64,000 nucleotides of DNA from UASB124 sp041662445. Its GTDB lineage: Bacteria > Babelota > Babeliae > Babelales > RVW-14. The position numbers and the translations under genes were made by a program. The number at the start of each line of letters is the position of its first letter. Position 1 is the stretch's first letter. Positions 1 to 8,070 of this stretch are shown in pieces. The notes under the pieces are model-generated. The model worked only from the letters and a program-made list of their open reading frames with translations. It did no database searches and was not told where the DNA came from. The stretch spans positions 9,049 through 73,048 of the forward strand of contig JBAZSL010000008.1 in NCBI GenBank assembly GCA_041662445.1, read 5' to 3'.

Positions 1-9
1 CAAGGATTA

Positions 10-1545
10 TTGCAACCAATTAGCCACAAAAAAATACTGATTTATCGTGCCGAAGCATCAGAAGGTGGCATAATCTATGTATATATTGGAAAAACAGGTC
101 GCACGCTGGAGAAGCGCAGGTTGGAACACGAAAAGAATGCTCTCCAAAATAGTCCTTTCCCTTTACACAAAAAAATTAACGAGATTGCTCGTGTTCATTG
201 GACGTGGACCAAGTTACTTGAATGTGATGAAGCAGAAGCAGATGATCAGGAGCAAAGATTTATTAATGTATATCGCGAAGAAGCATATCGAAATCAAAAC
301 TTGATTGTTTTAAATGATTCGCATAACGGAGTCAACAATACAGAACAGAACAAGCCCCCAAAAAACGATTTCGGAATACCAAGGGCAAATAAACAAAAAA
401 ACTACAAACCCAGTGAAATTGGCAACAAATTTTTAAGAATCTCTGGAAAAATAAAGCCTGTCATTAATCTTGCAACAAAACAAAAATATACAAGCGTTCT
501 TCATGCAGAACGCGATGATCATGTATCAAGAGCAACCATCAAAATATCTTGTAATACAGGAAAAATGTTAGCTAATGGCACTCGCTATGCTTATCTAGAT
601 ATCGACGATAATCCCATGCTTAAAGAGGGGCACAGCAAAGATCATTATATTGGTAAAAATGCGCGTAAAGTTAAGGAGCTGATTAGTGGCCTTATTTACA
701 CTAGCGCTACCGAAGTTGCACATAAATATGGCATATCGGTTAGTGCCGTAGGCGATTTTGCAAATGGCACATATATGATAGCCAAAGGAAAATATGTTTT
801 TTGCTATTTAGATGCCAACAATAATGAAGTGTTGACATCTAATCACACAAAGGCCTTAGACTTAATCAATAAAAAACAATTGATTAAGTATGTTGCCTGG
901 CCTGTAAGCTTTACCTATGAAAAAGCTAAAGAAAAAAAAGAAATTGGTTACTTTAAGACACTTTCTGACCTATATGAAAAATTAAAAATCAAAAACAAAA
1001 GCCATGTCAAAGCAGTTTGCGATGGAAAACGATCGCATGTCGAAATGTATAGAGTCGCTTATTACAATAGTGAAGTAGGCAGCCCTGAACTTACTGTAAA
1101 ACACCTAGAAAAATCAAAAAAGAATTTACATAAGGTTTATTGTGTAAATGACAACAAAAAATTTGACAATTGCACAGAGGCGGGGACATTTTATGGAATC
1201 GGGCCAAATCAAATAGGTTTGTGTGCCAGGGGTATGCTCAAATCAGTCTGGGTAAAAAATAATGGAACAGGCACAAAAAAAAGGTTTCAATTTAGATATT
1301 TAGATAAAAATGAGATGCCCATTATACCAGCTAAGCACCTTGAACCACTATCTCAACGAGAAGGCGTATCCAGAATTGTTCTTATAAATCCTCATCCAGA
1401 CCTCATAAAACATTTAGGAACAGATAAATTCAGCTCTTTAGCAGAATTTTGTCGATGTACGGGGGTTGGGTACAAAAGAGCTCAGCAGTATCGTAAAAAT
1501 AAAAATGTTGATTTGCTTGGGTATGAATTTATTGAAGTAGATTGA
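10..1545 (+). CDS. GIY-YIG endonuclease-like protein with repeated NUMOD1-type modules
   Basis: Residues about 8-105 read as a GIY-YIG nuclease fold: a IIYVYIGKT core (residues 21-29) is followed by RR..H near 36-40 and an acidic EQRF helix near 81-84, the expected places of the catalytic Arg and Glu. After that come about five spaced modules (about 148-200, 222-270, 305-350, 378-435, 455-510). Each has a beta strand, a short helix-turn-helix-like stretch and usually a closing F/Y-x-YLD pattern, as in NUMOD1 DNA-binding repeats of homing endonucleases. The reading frame is open to the left edge of the window. The TTG at 10 has an AAGGA close by, but the real start may lie outside. Such proteins are typical of phages, giant viruses and intron-encoded nucleases; whether it is mobile or a domesticated DNA-binding protein cannot be told. 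No flanking intron was recognised. Confidence 0.6.
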   Translation: MQPISHKKILIYRAEASEGGIIYVYIGKTGRTLEKRRLEHEKNALQNSPFPLHKKINEIARVHWTWTKLLECDEAEADDQEQRFINVYREEAYRNQNLIVLNDSHNGVNNTEQNKPPKNDFGIPRANKQKNYKPSEIGNKFLRISGKIKPVINLATKQKYTSVLHAERDDHVSRATIKISCNTGKMLANGTRYAYLDIDDNPMLKEGHSKDHYIGKNARKVKELISGLIYTSATEVAHKYGISVSAVGDFANGTYMIAKGKYVFCYLDANNNEVLTSNHTKALDLINKKQLIKYVAWPVSFTYEKAKEKKEIGYFKTLSDLYEKLKIKNKSHVKAVCDGKRSHVEMYRVAYYNSEVGSPELTVKHLEKSKKNLHKVYCVNDNKKFDNCTEAGTFYGIGPNQIGLCARGMLKSVWVKNNGTGTKKRFQFRYLDKNEMPIIPAKHLEPLSQREGVSRIVLINPHPDLIKHLGTDKFSSLAEFCRCTGVGYKRAQQYRKNKNVDLLGYEFIEVD

Positions 1546-1628
1546 GCAACTTTATGGACTGGCTCGCCAGCCCTCTTGCGTGTCTTGCCACGCGTCCGCC
1601 GTGCTATCAAAATTTTTATGTGCCATAG

Positions 1629-1767
1629 AATAATCGGTTTGCAAGATCATCGAAGATTTCTACTATGCCATTATGCCATAAGGCTACTTAGAACATGGTG
1701 ACGAAGGTGCGGAGGCTACGACGGTCACAGCTGTCGCTAACCTTTTGGAGATCAGGCAGGTATGTTT
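1629..1767 (+). pseudogene. Serpin C-terminal fragment, decayed
   Basis: The gap between the GIY-YIG gene and tRNA-Glu (1546-1888) has no intact gene, but translation gives a serpin-like signature in two adjacent frames. Frame at 1629-1688 reads ...FARSSKISTMPLCHKAT, matching the serpin stretch ADFS-x-IS..PL....HKA. The next frame at 1691-1753 reads EHGDEGAEATTVTAV..., matching the reactive-centre-loop hinge (E-x-x-E-x-G-x-E-A-x-x-x-T-x-x). One missing base near 1689 explains the frame change, and a stop (tag 1626-1628) lies just upstream, so this is a remnant. Serpins are suicide inhibitors of serine or cysteine proteases. The rest of the protein is not recognisable here. Downstream to about 1850 a weak match to the serpin C-terminal strand is possible but not convincing. 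Confidence 0.42.
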
Positions 1768-1888
1768 TTTTATCATCTCGTCTTCACATTTTTCTAAATC
1801 AATTGCGACGATGCACTGCCTAACCATTGCTACTTTTTAGAAGGAGCATCATACAAATTTGCATTTCTAAGATTATGTGAAAAAGAAA

Positions 1889-1962
1889 CGTCCCCAAGGG
1901 GATTCGAACCCCTGTTACAGGAATGAAAATCCTGTGTCCTAGGCCAACTAGACGATGGGGAC
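1889..1962 (-). tRNA. tRNA-Glu (UUC)
   Basis: On the minus strand the cloverleaf starts GTCCCCA and closes with TGGGGAC plus discriminator G. The anticodon stem CAGGA/TCCTG holds loop TTTTCAT with anticodon TTC. The T loop has GGTTCGAATCC. The CCA end is not encoded. It lies 68 bp from tRNA-Lys on the same strand, probably co-transcribed. Confidence 0.95.
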
Positions 1963-1987
1963 ATATTTTTCAAAGGAAGCTGGCTTG

Positions 1988-2030
1988 CCATCCGTAGCTA
2001 CGAGCCCAAAGGGCGAAGAGCGTAGGATGG
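1988..2030. repeat. Imperfect inverted repeat between two tRNA genes
   Basis: The 68-bp spacer between tRNA-Lys and tRNA-Glu contains ccatcc ... ggatgg arms (1988-1993 and 2025-2030) with partly complementary inner sequence (cgtagct / gaagagcg). It resembles the GC-rich REP-like elements seen elsewhere in this window, but it could simply be a processing hairpin of the tRNA precursor. Confidence 0.35.
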
Positions 2031-2103
2031 TGAGCCGCGTAGGAATCGAACCTACGACCCACAGCTTAAAAGGCTGTTGCTCTACCGACTGAGCTAGCGG
2101 CTC
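2031..2103 (-). tRNA. tRNA-Lys (UUU)
   Basis: On the minus strand the acceptor arms are GAGCCGC and GCGGCTC with discriminator A. The D arm is AGCTCAGTCGGTAGAGC, the anticodon stem ACAGC/GCTGT with loop CTTTTAA (anticodon TTT), and the T arm has GGTTCGATTCC. No CCA is encoded. Confidence 0.95.
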
Positions 2104-2167
2104 ACACAAGGCCAAGTATATCATAGGTTTTTTGAAAAACGAAAGACTTATATGCGTTTTTTGCTGT

Positions 2168-3532
2168 TTATCCCAGCAATTTACTACATACAAAGCAATA
2201 GATCAGAACTCCCAGAACATCCATAAGCGTTGCTAGAAAGGGTGCTGCCGAGTGTGCTGGGTCGATATTACAGCGTTCCAGTGCCATCGGGATAAGGGCA
2301 CCAAGAACGACTGATGTGATGACAATCAGGAAGAGCGAAAGGCTGATGACAGCCGCACTTACAACGTCATGATAGGAAACATAAACTCTAATAAATCCTA
2401 CAATTACCAAAAGAAGCGACATAATGATCGATACTCCCAATTCGCGGAGGAGCACCTTAAATGCGTTGCGACGGGTCATTTCTTTGGTGGTAAGACCGCG
2501 TATAACAAGGGTTGCTGATTGATTGCCGGCGTTACCGCCAGTTCCAATAAGCATGGTTAAAAATACCGCGATAATGGTGTATTGATTAAGCAACGAGCTA
2601 TAGCTCGCCAAAATAATGCTTGAAAAGCTTTGCAGTACGAGCAGTCCAATAAGCCAGATGCCACGTTGCCACACCTGACGCCAGAGCGGTGTGCTGAAGT
2701 ATCCATGATCGACCGGTATCAAACCAAACATCTTATAAACGTCTTCGCTACCTTCTTCTTTAATAATTTCAAAGACGTCGTCTGCCGTAATGACACCTAA
2801 AAAATGGTTATTTTTGTCGATGACCGGTGCAAACAAGATGCCATAGTGGTGCATTTGGTTGGCAACATCTTCTTGGTCTTCGTCGACGAGTACCACAAGC
2901 TCGTTAGGACTCATAACGTGAGATATGGGTGTTTCGGGCTTATTAAGTACCAATTTATCCAAGGTGACATAACCAATCAGAACATCGTCTTTATTGGTGA
3001 CATAGATGCGATGCATTTCGGTCTTGCCCGGGCCAAGGCGCTGTAAAAGCTCAACACTGCGACGTACCGTAAAATCATCCTGAAGCGTAATGACATCGCT
3101 ATGCATACGACCGCCTGCAGAACGCGGATTGAAGTGCAAGAGCGAAAGTATCTGATTACGCTGATTGAATCGCAACAGCTTGAGGTATTTTTCAAGGTCT
3201 TCATCCGACAAAAAATCAAAAAGGTCGGTGAGCTCGTCTGCTGGCATGTTTTTAAGAATAAGTGCCGCGTGGTCAAGGTCGAGTTGGAGCAGTAATGGCG
3301 CTTGTTGGGCTTGGGGCAATTTTCTAAAGACGCTTATTGAAATGTCTGCGGGAAGCTTTTTAAAGAGTGCTACTTGGTGGTCGGCATCCACTTTGCTGAC
3401 AAGCATTGCGATATCGGCAAAGTGCTGCGTGAGGAGAATGTTCCAGAGGTCGCGGCCAAGCGTTGTATCTCCAGCAATGACTGAATCGATATTGTTCTCG
3501 ATTTGGAAGAGAATTTTCTTAATCTTCAGCAT
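2168..3532 (-). CDS. mgtE: Magnesium transporter MgtE
   Basis: This is a channel-like Mg2+ transporter of the inner membrane whose cytosolic domains sense Mg2+. The 454 residues show the family order: a helical MgtE N domain (about 20-130), a pair of CBS domains (about 135-255, with the GYVTLDKLV and GVITADDVF repeats), and about five membrane helices (about 285-454). The conserved GGNAGNQSATL motif and the late DPAHSAAPFLATLMD segment of the ion pore are present. The length is normal for the family. The start ATG has GGAGC about five bases upstream. It stands alone between the tRNA pair and the divergent pseudouridine synthase gene. No Mg2+ riboswitch was recognised in its 5' region. Confidence 0.95.
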   Translation of the reverse strand: MLKIKKILFQIENNIDSVIAGDTTLGRDLWNILLTQHFADIAMLVSKVDADHQVALFKKLPADISISVFRKLPQAQQAPLLLQLDLDHAALILKNMPADELTDLFDFLSDEDLEKYLKLLRFNQRNQILSLLHFNPRSAGGRMHSDVITLQDDFTVRRSVELLQRLGPGKTEMHRIYVTNKDDVLIGYVTLDKLVLNKPETPISHVMSPNELVVLVDEDQEDVANQMHHYGILFAPVIDKNNHFLGVITADDVFEIIKEEGSEDVYKMFGLIPVDHGYFSTPLWRQVWQRGIWLIGLLVLQSFSSIILASYSSLLNQYTIIAVFLTMLIGTGGNAGNQSATLVIRGLTTKEMTRRNAFKVLLRELGVSIIMSLLLVIVGFIRVYVSYHDVVSAAVISLSLFLIVITSVVLGALIPMALERCNIDPAHSAAPFLATLMDVLGVLIYCFVCSKLLG

Positions 3533-3706
3533 GGGATGCTCCGTTCTTCGTTACCGGTAAGCACCGTCAAGGAAACCCGCCCAAGCAATTCCTATTTGAC
3601 TTTATTTTACTACAAACTACACTAAAACGGAAACGCTTTCTTTTAAATAAGATTAACCCTTAGTATACGCAGTTTTTGTGAATGTAAAGCGATTTCGTCT
3701 TGTTGG

Positions 3707-4630
3707 ATGGGGCCTATGGAAAAAATGTCTACTATTACAGTAACTGATGCGGGTTGTGTGGGAACCCGAATCGATAAATTTTTGGCGACCCAGTACCCTG
3801 AATGTTCACGTTCGTACCTCAAGACGCTTATCGATGATGGCCTTGTGCTCGTCAACAATATCCCCTGTAAGGGCAGCTATGCGGTCAAAATGGGCGATGT
3901 TCTGACGATAACATTCAGGAGCAAGCAGATTGATCTTGTGCCGATGCCAGTGGATTTTGACATTATTGCGATGCATCCAGATTTTATTATCATCAACAAG
4001 CCAGCTGGTCTTACCGTTCATCCTGCGCCATCTTCGCCTGGGGAAGTAACCTTGGTTCATGGCCTTTTGCATCGTTTTGCTGAGATGCAAGCATTTGCAT
4101 CTGATGAGCGCCCTGGCATTGTACACCGTCTTGATAAGGACACCTCAGGGTTATTAGTTATTGCACGTAATCCTCAGGCGCAAGCAGCATTATCGGCGTT
4201 ATTCAAACAGCATAAAATGCATAAAAAGTATCTTGCGGTGGTCCATAAACATCCTGATCGTACCGGATCGATTGATCTTCCAATTGGAAGGCATGCTCAC
4301 GAGCGACACAAGATGGGGGTGTTTGGTATTGGAGCACGGACTGCGCTTTCTCATTATCGTACCCTTGCCTATTATGCTGCGCATTCGCTTGTGGAAGTTG
4401 CTATTGTAACGGGTCGTACGCATCAAATCAGAGTGCATATGGCAACACTTGGTCATCCGATAGTAGGTGACGGCGTTTATGGCGCTACTTCGTCACTGAT
4501 TAAGCGACAGGCTCTGCATTCGTGGCAATTGACGTTTGAATATCAGGGTAAAAGCCATCATTATACCTGTTCTCTTCCTGATGATATTAAACGTGTTGTG
4601 CAGGTACTTAGATGTCAGAATGTGCGGTAA
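3707..4630 (+). CDS. rluD: RluA/RluD-family 23S rRNA pseudouridine synthase
   Basis: The enzyme isomerises uridines in rRNA (RluD type: helix 69 of 23S rRNA). An N-terminal S4 RNA-binding domain (about 18-75, TRIDKFLATQYP...SYLKTLI) precedes the catalytic domain. That domain carries the family motif GIVHRLDKDTSGLLVIA with the catalytic Asp, then later GRTHQIRVHMA..GHPIVGD. The length (307 residues) fits RluD or RluB/C relatives, so the exact target site is inferred. ATG codons at 3707, 3716 and 3725 are all possible; none has a strong ribosome site. It is divergent from mgtE and is followed by the initiator tRNA on the same strand. Confidence 0.88.
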   Translation: MGPMEKMSTITVTDAGCVGTRIDKFLATQYPECSRSYLKTLIDDGLVLVNNIPCKGSYAVKMGDVLTITFRSKQIDLVPMPVDFDIIAMHPDFIIINKPAGLTVHPAPSSPGEVTLVHGLLHRFAEMQAFASDERPGIVHRLDKDTSGLLVIARNPQAQAALSALFKQHKMHKKYLAVVHKHPDRTGSIDLPIGRHAHERHKMGVFGIGARTALSHYRTLAYYAAHSLVEVAIVTGRTHQIRVHMATLGHPIVGDGVYGATSSLIKRQALHSWQLTFEYQGKSHHYTCSLPDDIKRVVQVLRCQNVR

Positions 4631-4707
4631 AAAGCAGAATCTTTGTTTGACAATTGTACCAGGCAACCTATACTCAGCGATGTAATTTTCTTTTAAATCG
4701 CTTTTGA

Positions 4708-4784
<77 letters not shown>

Positions 4785-4818
4785 AAATTCTTTCAAAATT
4801 TAATCAAATCTAATCGAA

Positions 4819-5754
4819 TCAGAGTTTAAAAGCCCCAGAAAATTTGCCCTTTTTGAGCATGGCGATTTTGCCTTGCATGATGAGCATTTCTCGATCGAGT
4901 GTCGTAAGGTATTCAATCATGTCATCGGCAAATTTTGGATGACGGAGCGCCAAGTCAATATTGGCTTTTAAGAGTCCGAGTGGAGTGCCGATGTCATAAC
5001 GCGTTCCTTGGACTTTATAGGCAAAAACTTTTTCGCCAGAGAGCAATAATGTTTGTATTGCATCGGTGAGTTGTACTTCGCCTCCTGCTCCAATTCTCAT
5101 TTCATCCAGAGCTTGGAATATACTGTGAGAGAGTACATATCGTCCGATAATAGCAAGATTAGATGGCGCATCGGTGGGTCGTGGTTTTTCGACCAGTTCT
5201 TTAACTTGAAAAAGGTTGGGAGAAAACTGTTTGCGAATACCAATGACGCCGTAATTTTGTACGGTTCCGATCGGAACTTCTTGTACAGCAACGACATTAC
5301 ATCGTTCTTGAATAGCGATTTGGATCAGTTGCGCCATGCATGGTGTTGAACCAACAATAATATCATCCGGGAGAAAGACCGCGATGTGTTCTTTGCCGAC
5401 GGTATGGCGGGCGGTCCAGACAGCGTGTCCCAGTCCCAGGGGCTCGCGCTGGCGCAAATAAATAAAATTTGCAGTATTAATTATTCTGTTTACGCCATCC
5501 AGAATATCTTCTTTTTTACGCGCACGTAAAAAATTTTCAAGCTCCGGATACGTGTCAAAATGGTCTTCGATAGCGCTTTTATTTTTTCCGGTAACAACAA
5601 TAAATGTTTTGATGTTTGACTGAATTCCCTCTTCGACGATGTATTGAATTGCTGGCTTTTCAAGGAGGGGGAGCATCTCCTTGGGAGTTGTTTTGGTTGC
5701 GGGAAGAAAGCGAGTTCCAAGTCCACCCGCTGGAATTATTGCTTTGGTAATCAT
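4819..5754 (-). CDS. galU: UTP--glucose-1-phosphate uridylyltransferase
   Basis: GalU makes UDP-glucose from glucose-1-phosphate and UTP, feeding polysaccharide and envelope sugar synthesis in the cytosol. The N-terminus KAIIPAGGLGTRFLPATKT is the nucleotide-binding signature, followed by PKEMLPLLEKPAIQYIVEE. FLPDDI and VEKP motifs lie in the middle and RYDIGTPLGLLKANI near the end, as in bacterial GalU. The length (311 residues) is typical. The ATG at 5754 is chosen over the GTG three bases earlier; both share the GGAGAGA ribosome site. It lies 30 bp downstream of pheS on the same strand. Confidence 0.95.
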   Translation of the reverse strand: MITKAIIPAGGLGTRFLPATKTTPKEMLPLLEKPAIQYIVEEGIQSNIKTFIVVTGKNKSAIEDHFDTYPELENFLRARKKEDILDGVNRIINTANFIYLRQREPLGLGHAVWTARHTVGKEHIAVFLPDDIIVGSTPCMAQLIQIAIQERCNVVAVQEVPIGTVQNYGVIGIRKQFSPNLFQVKELVEKPRPTDAPSNLAIIGRYVLSHSIFQALDEMRIGAGGEVQLTDAIQTLLLSGEKVFAYKVQGTRYDIGTPLGLLKANIDLALRHPKFADDMIEYLTTLDREMLIMQGKIAMLKKGKFSGAFKL

Positions 5755-5787
5755 CACTCTCTCCTTTTTGATGTCCCGATGCAGTTA

Positions 5788-6822
5788 TCAGAACTGTTCT
5801 AGAAATTTTAGCTTCCCGCTATGGAAAAGACGGACGTCATCAATGCCATAATGAAGCATGGCTAATCGTGTTAATCCAAAGCCAAAGGCAAACCCTGAGT
5901 ACGTTGAGGCATCAATATTACACGCCTTAAGAACATTGGGATGGATGAGACCGCCAGGAAAAATTTCAATCCAGGTTGATTGTTTACATACTGAACATCC
6001 GCTTTTGCAAAATACACAACGCATATCGAATTCAAATCCCGGTTCAACAAACGGAAAGAATCCAGGACGAATGCGAATATCAAGCGAATTTTTTTGAAAA
6101 AGTGCTCTCAAAAATGTTTGAATTGTGGCAAAAAGATGCGCAACCGTAACATTTTTATCGACTAATAACCCTTCGCACTGCATAAACATAAAGTCATGCG
6201 AGGCATCAACGGCTTCGTGCCGAAATGTTCTTCCGGGGGCGATTCCTGCGAGAGGTGGCTTTCGGTTCTGAAGCATGCGGACTTGAACGGGTGATGTGTG
6301 CGTGCGAAGGAGTTGTCCTTCTCGATCGGTCCAAAAAGTGTCATACATGTCGCGTGCTGGATGATCGGCCGGAATATTGAGCGCGGTAAAATTGTTGAAC
6401 TCTGTTTCCAGTTCTGGGCCATCCCAAATCTCGTATCCCATTGAAAGAAAAATATTTTGAATCTCTGTGATAAAGAGCGAATAAGGGTGGAGATGTCCCG
6501 CTTGTTTGTTGGGTGCATAGGCGGTGACGTCAAAATGCTGCAACTGTTTAAGAGCCGATATATTTTGTTGAGCGACAAGCTCTTTTTTGCGCGTGGTAAT
6601 TGCATTGTCAGCTTCTTGCTTGAGCGCTTGAATCAGCGGTCCCATTTCTTTTTTTTCTTCAAGTGAAAGATTTTTGAGCTCTGAAAGAAGCTCAGTAATA
6701 CTGCCTTTTTTACCAATAAATGATAAACGCAGTGCCTCGAGTTCTTTGTCATTGGTTGCTTTGGCAAGAAGTTGTGCAAGTTCAGATGATAATCTTATAA
6801 TTTTTTCTTTTAAATTAGACAT
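5788..6822 (-). CDS. pheS: Phenylalanyl-tRNA synthetase alpha subunit
   Basis: This is the catalytic alpha subunit of the PheS2PheT2 synthetase that charges tRNA-Phe. A coiled-coil tRNA-binding arm (about 1-90, rich in Leu/Glu/Lys) is followed by the class II core. The core has HPYSLFITEIQNIFLSMGYE, DTFWTD..LLRTHTSPVQVRML, the motif 2 region FRHEAVDASHDFMFMQCEG and motif 3 FGFGLTRLAMLHYGIDDVR. The length (344) matches the family. Two CxxC pairs (CVFCKSGCSVC, about 272-281) occupy the loop where some PheS proteins carry extra cysteines; their role is unknown. The usual partner pheT is not adjacent and is not in this window. Confidence 0.96.
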   Translation of the reverse strand: MSNLKEKIIRLSSELAQLLAKATNDKELEALRLSFIGKKGSITELLSELKNLSLEEKKEMGPLIQALKQEADNAITTRKKELVAQQNISALKQLQHFDVTAYAPNKQAGHLHPYSLFITEIQNIFLSMGYEIWDGPELETEFNNFTALNIPADHPARDMYDTFWTDREGQLLRTHTSPVQVRMLQNRKPPLAGIAPGRTFRHEAVDASHDFMFMQCEGLLVDKNVTVAHLFATIQTFLRALFQKNSLDIRIRPGFFPFVEPGFEFDMRCVFCKSGCSVCKQSTWIEIFPGGLIHPNVLKACNIDASTYSGFAFGFGLTRLAMLHYGIDDVRLFHSGKLKFLEQF

Positions 6823-6938
6823 GGCACCACCGGCTAAAGTTGGCTGATAAACACGTATCCAGCGTATATGAGCTGGCTAACATCTTAACACGGTTTACTG
6901 TTTTTACTAGTAGAGTCAGATCTAACATATTGACTATA

Positions 6939-8003
6939 TTATCTGATTTTAAGTGTGAGAATGGCGACCAAGGAAAGAATAATTGAGACGATCCAAAACC
7001 TGATGGTGATTTTTGTTTCCGGCCAACCAAGAAGTTCAAAATGATGGTGAATAGGTGCCATTTTAAAAATACGGCGCCCTCTGAGTTTGAATGATGCCAC
7101 CTGGAGCATGACCGAAACCGTTTCAAGCACAAAAATACCACCAGCGATGAGCAAGAGAAGCTCCTGTCTGGACATCAAAGCGATAAGGCCCAATCCGGCA
7201 CCAAGTGGAAGCGACCCAACATCGCCCATAAAAATTTGCGCCGGGTGCGAGTTGTACCACAAAAAGCCTAGAAGCGCGCCTATAAGTGTGGCTGCCAAAA
7301 TAACCAATTCTGCGCTTCCCGCGTAGGGTATAAAAAGATACGCCGCCAATTTTTTGTGTCCTGCAAGATAGGCAATTATGGCAAACGACGAAAAGTTGCA
7401 CAGGAGCGGTCCCGTTGCCAGACCATCAAGACCATCAGTTAAATTCACCGCATTGCTCGCAGCAATCATAATAAATGCTGCCCATGGAATGAGGAGGATC
7501 CCAATGTCGGGCATAAAATTTTTAAAGAAAGGGATACAGAGTCGTGTGTCTGGGGCGTCGATAAAATACCACAACGAAGCAACAAGGAGTGCGAGCCCGA
7601 TCTGTAGTTTGAATTTAAGTTGAGCACTGATACCTTTACTGCGTCGAATTTTGTACCAATCATCAAGAAAACCGATAGTGCCAAATCCGACCATGCAGAG
7701 TAAAAAGATCCAGACTTTTGCACGTGCAAGATTGTTCCACAAAAAACTATTGACCAAAAAGATCAACAATACAAAAAGCCCACCCATTGTTGGGGTATCA
7801 TTTTTAGTTTGATGAGTTTCTGGCGTCCAGTCTCTCACCTTTGATCTAAAATTGTTTTGGCAAAATGTTATAAATCGACTTCCAAATGCAAATGAGAAAA
7901 AGAGTGATGTGAGAAGTGCTCCAATGCTGCGTACACTTACATAGTGGAAAAGATTGAAGAATGAATGGTTCTCGCGTAACAAGTTGGCAAGATGGTAAAT
8001 CAT
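6939..8003 (-). CDS. mraY: Phospho-N-acetylmuramoyl-pentapeptide transferase MraY
   Basis: MraY transfers phospho-MurNAc-pentapeptide to undecaprenyl phosphate, giving lipid I, the first membrane step of peptidoglycan synthesis. The 354 residues form about ten membrane helices. Family motifs are present: TPTMGG (about 69-74), GFLDDWYKI, NAVNLTDGLDGLATG, and PIHHHFE near the C-terminus with the catalytic Asp and His residues. The start ATG has AAGGAT seven bases upstream. It is isolated from other cell-wall genes (no dcw cluster here). Its presence argues that the organism keeps at least a partial peptidoglycan pathway. Confidence 0.96.
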   Translation of the reverse strand: MIYHLANLLRENHSFFNLFHYVSVRSIGALLTSLFFSFAFGSRFITFCQNNFRSKVRDWTPETHQTKNDTPTMGGLFVLLIFLVNSFLWNNLARAKVWIFLLCMVGFGTIGFLDDWYKIRRSKGISAQLKFKLQIGLALLVASLWYFIDAPDTRLCIPFFKNFMPDIGILLIPWAAFIMIAASNAVNLTDGLDGLATGPLLCNFSSFAIIAYLAGHKKLAAYLFIPYAGSAELVILAATLIGALLGFLWYNSHPAQIFMGDVGSLPLGAGLGLIALMSRQELLLLIAGGIFVLETVSVMLQVASFKLRGRRIFKMAPIHHHFELLGWPETKITIRFWIVSIILSLVAILTLKIR

Positions 8004-8070
8004 AGCTTTTATCCTTCGACTAAAACATCAAAAGTATAGCACGAAGGTATGTTTTTCAATGCTTTTTAAA

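Noticed and set aside
1948..2193. An 81-residue minus-strand frame across the tRNA-Glu/tRNA-Lys region
   Set aside because: It is made of tRNA sequence and its spacer (LAQSVEQQPFKLWVVGSIPTRLT is translated tRNA).
3533..3706. Mg2+ riboswitch before mgtE
   Set aside because: The 174-bp gap is AT-rich without the ordered helices of an M-box or ykoK leader.
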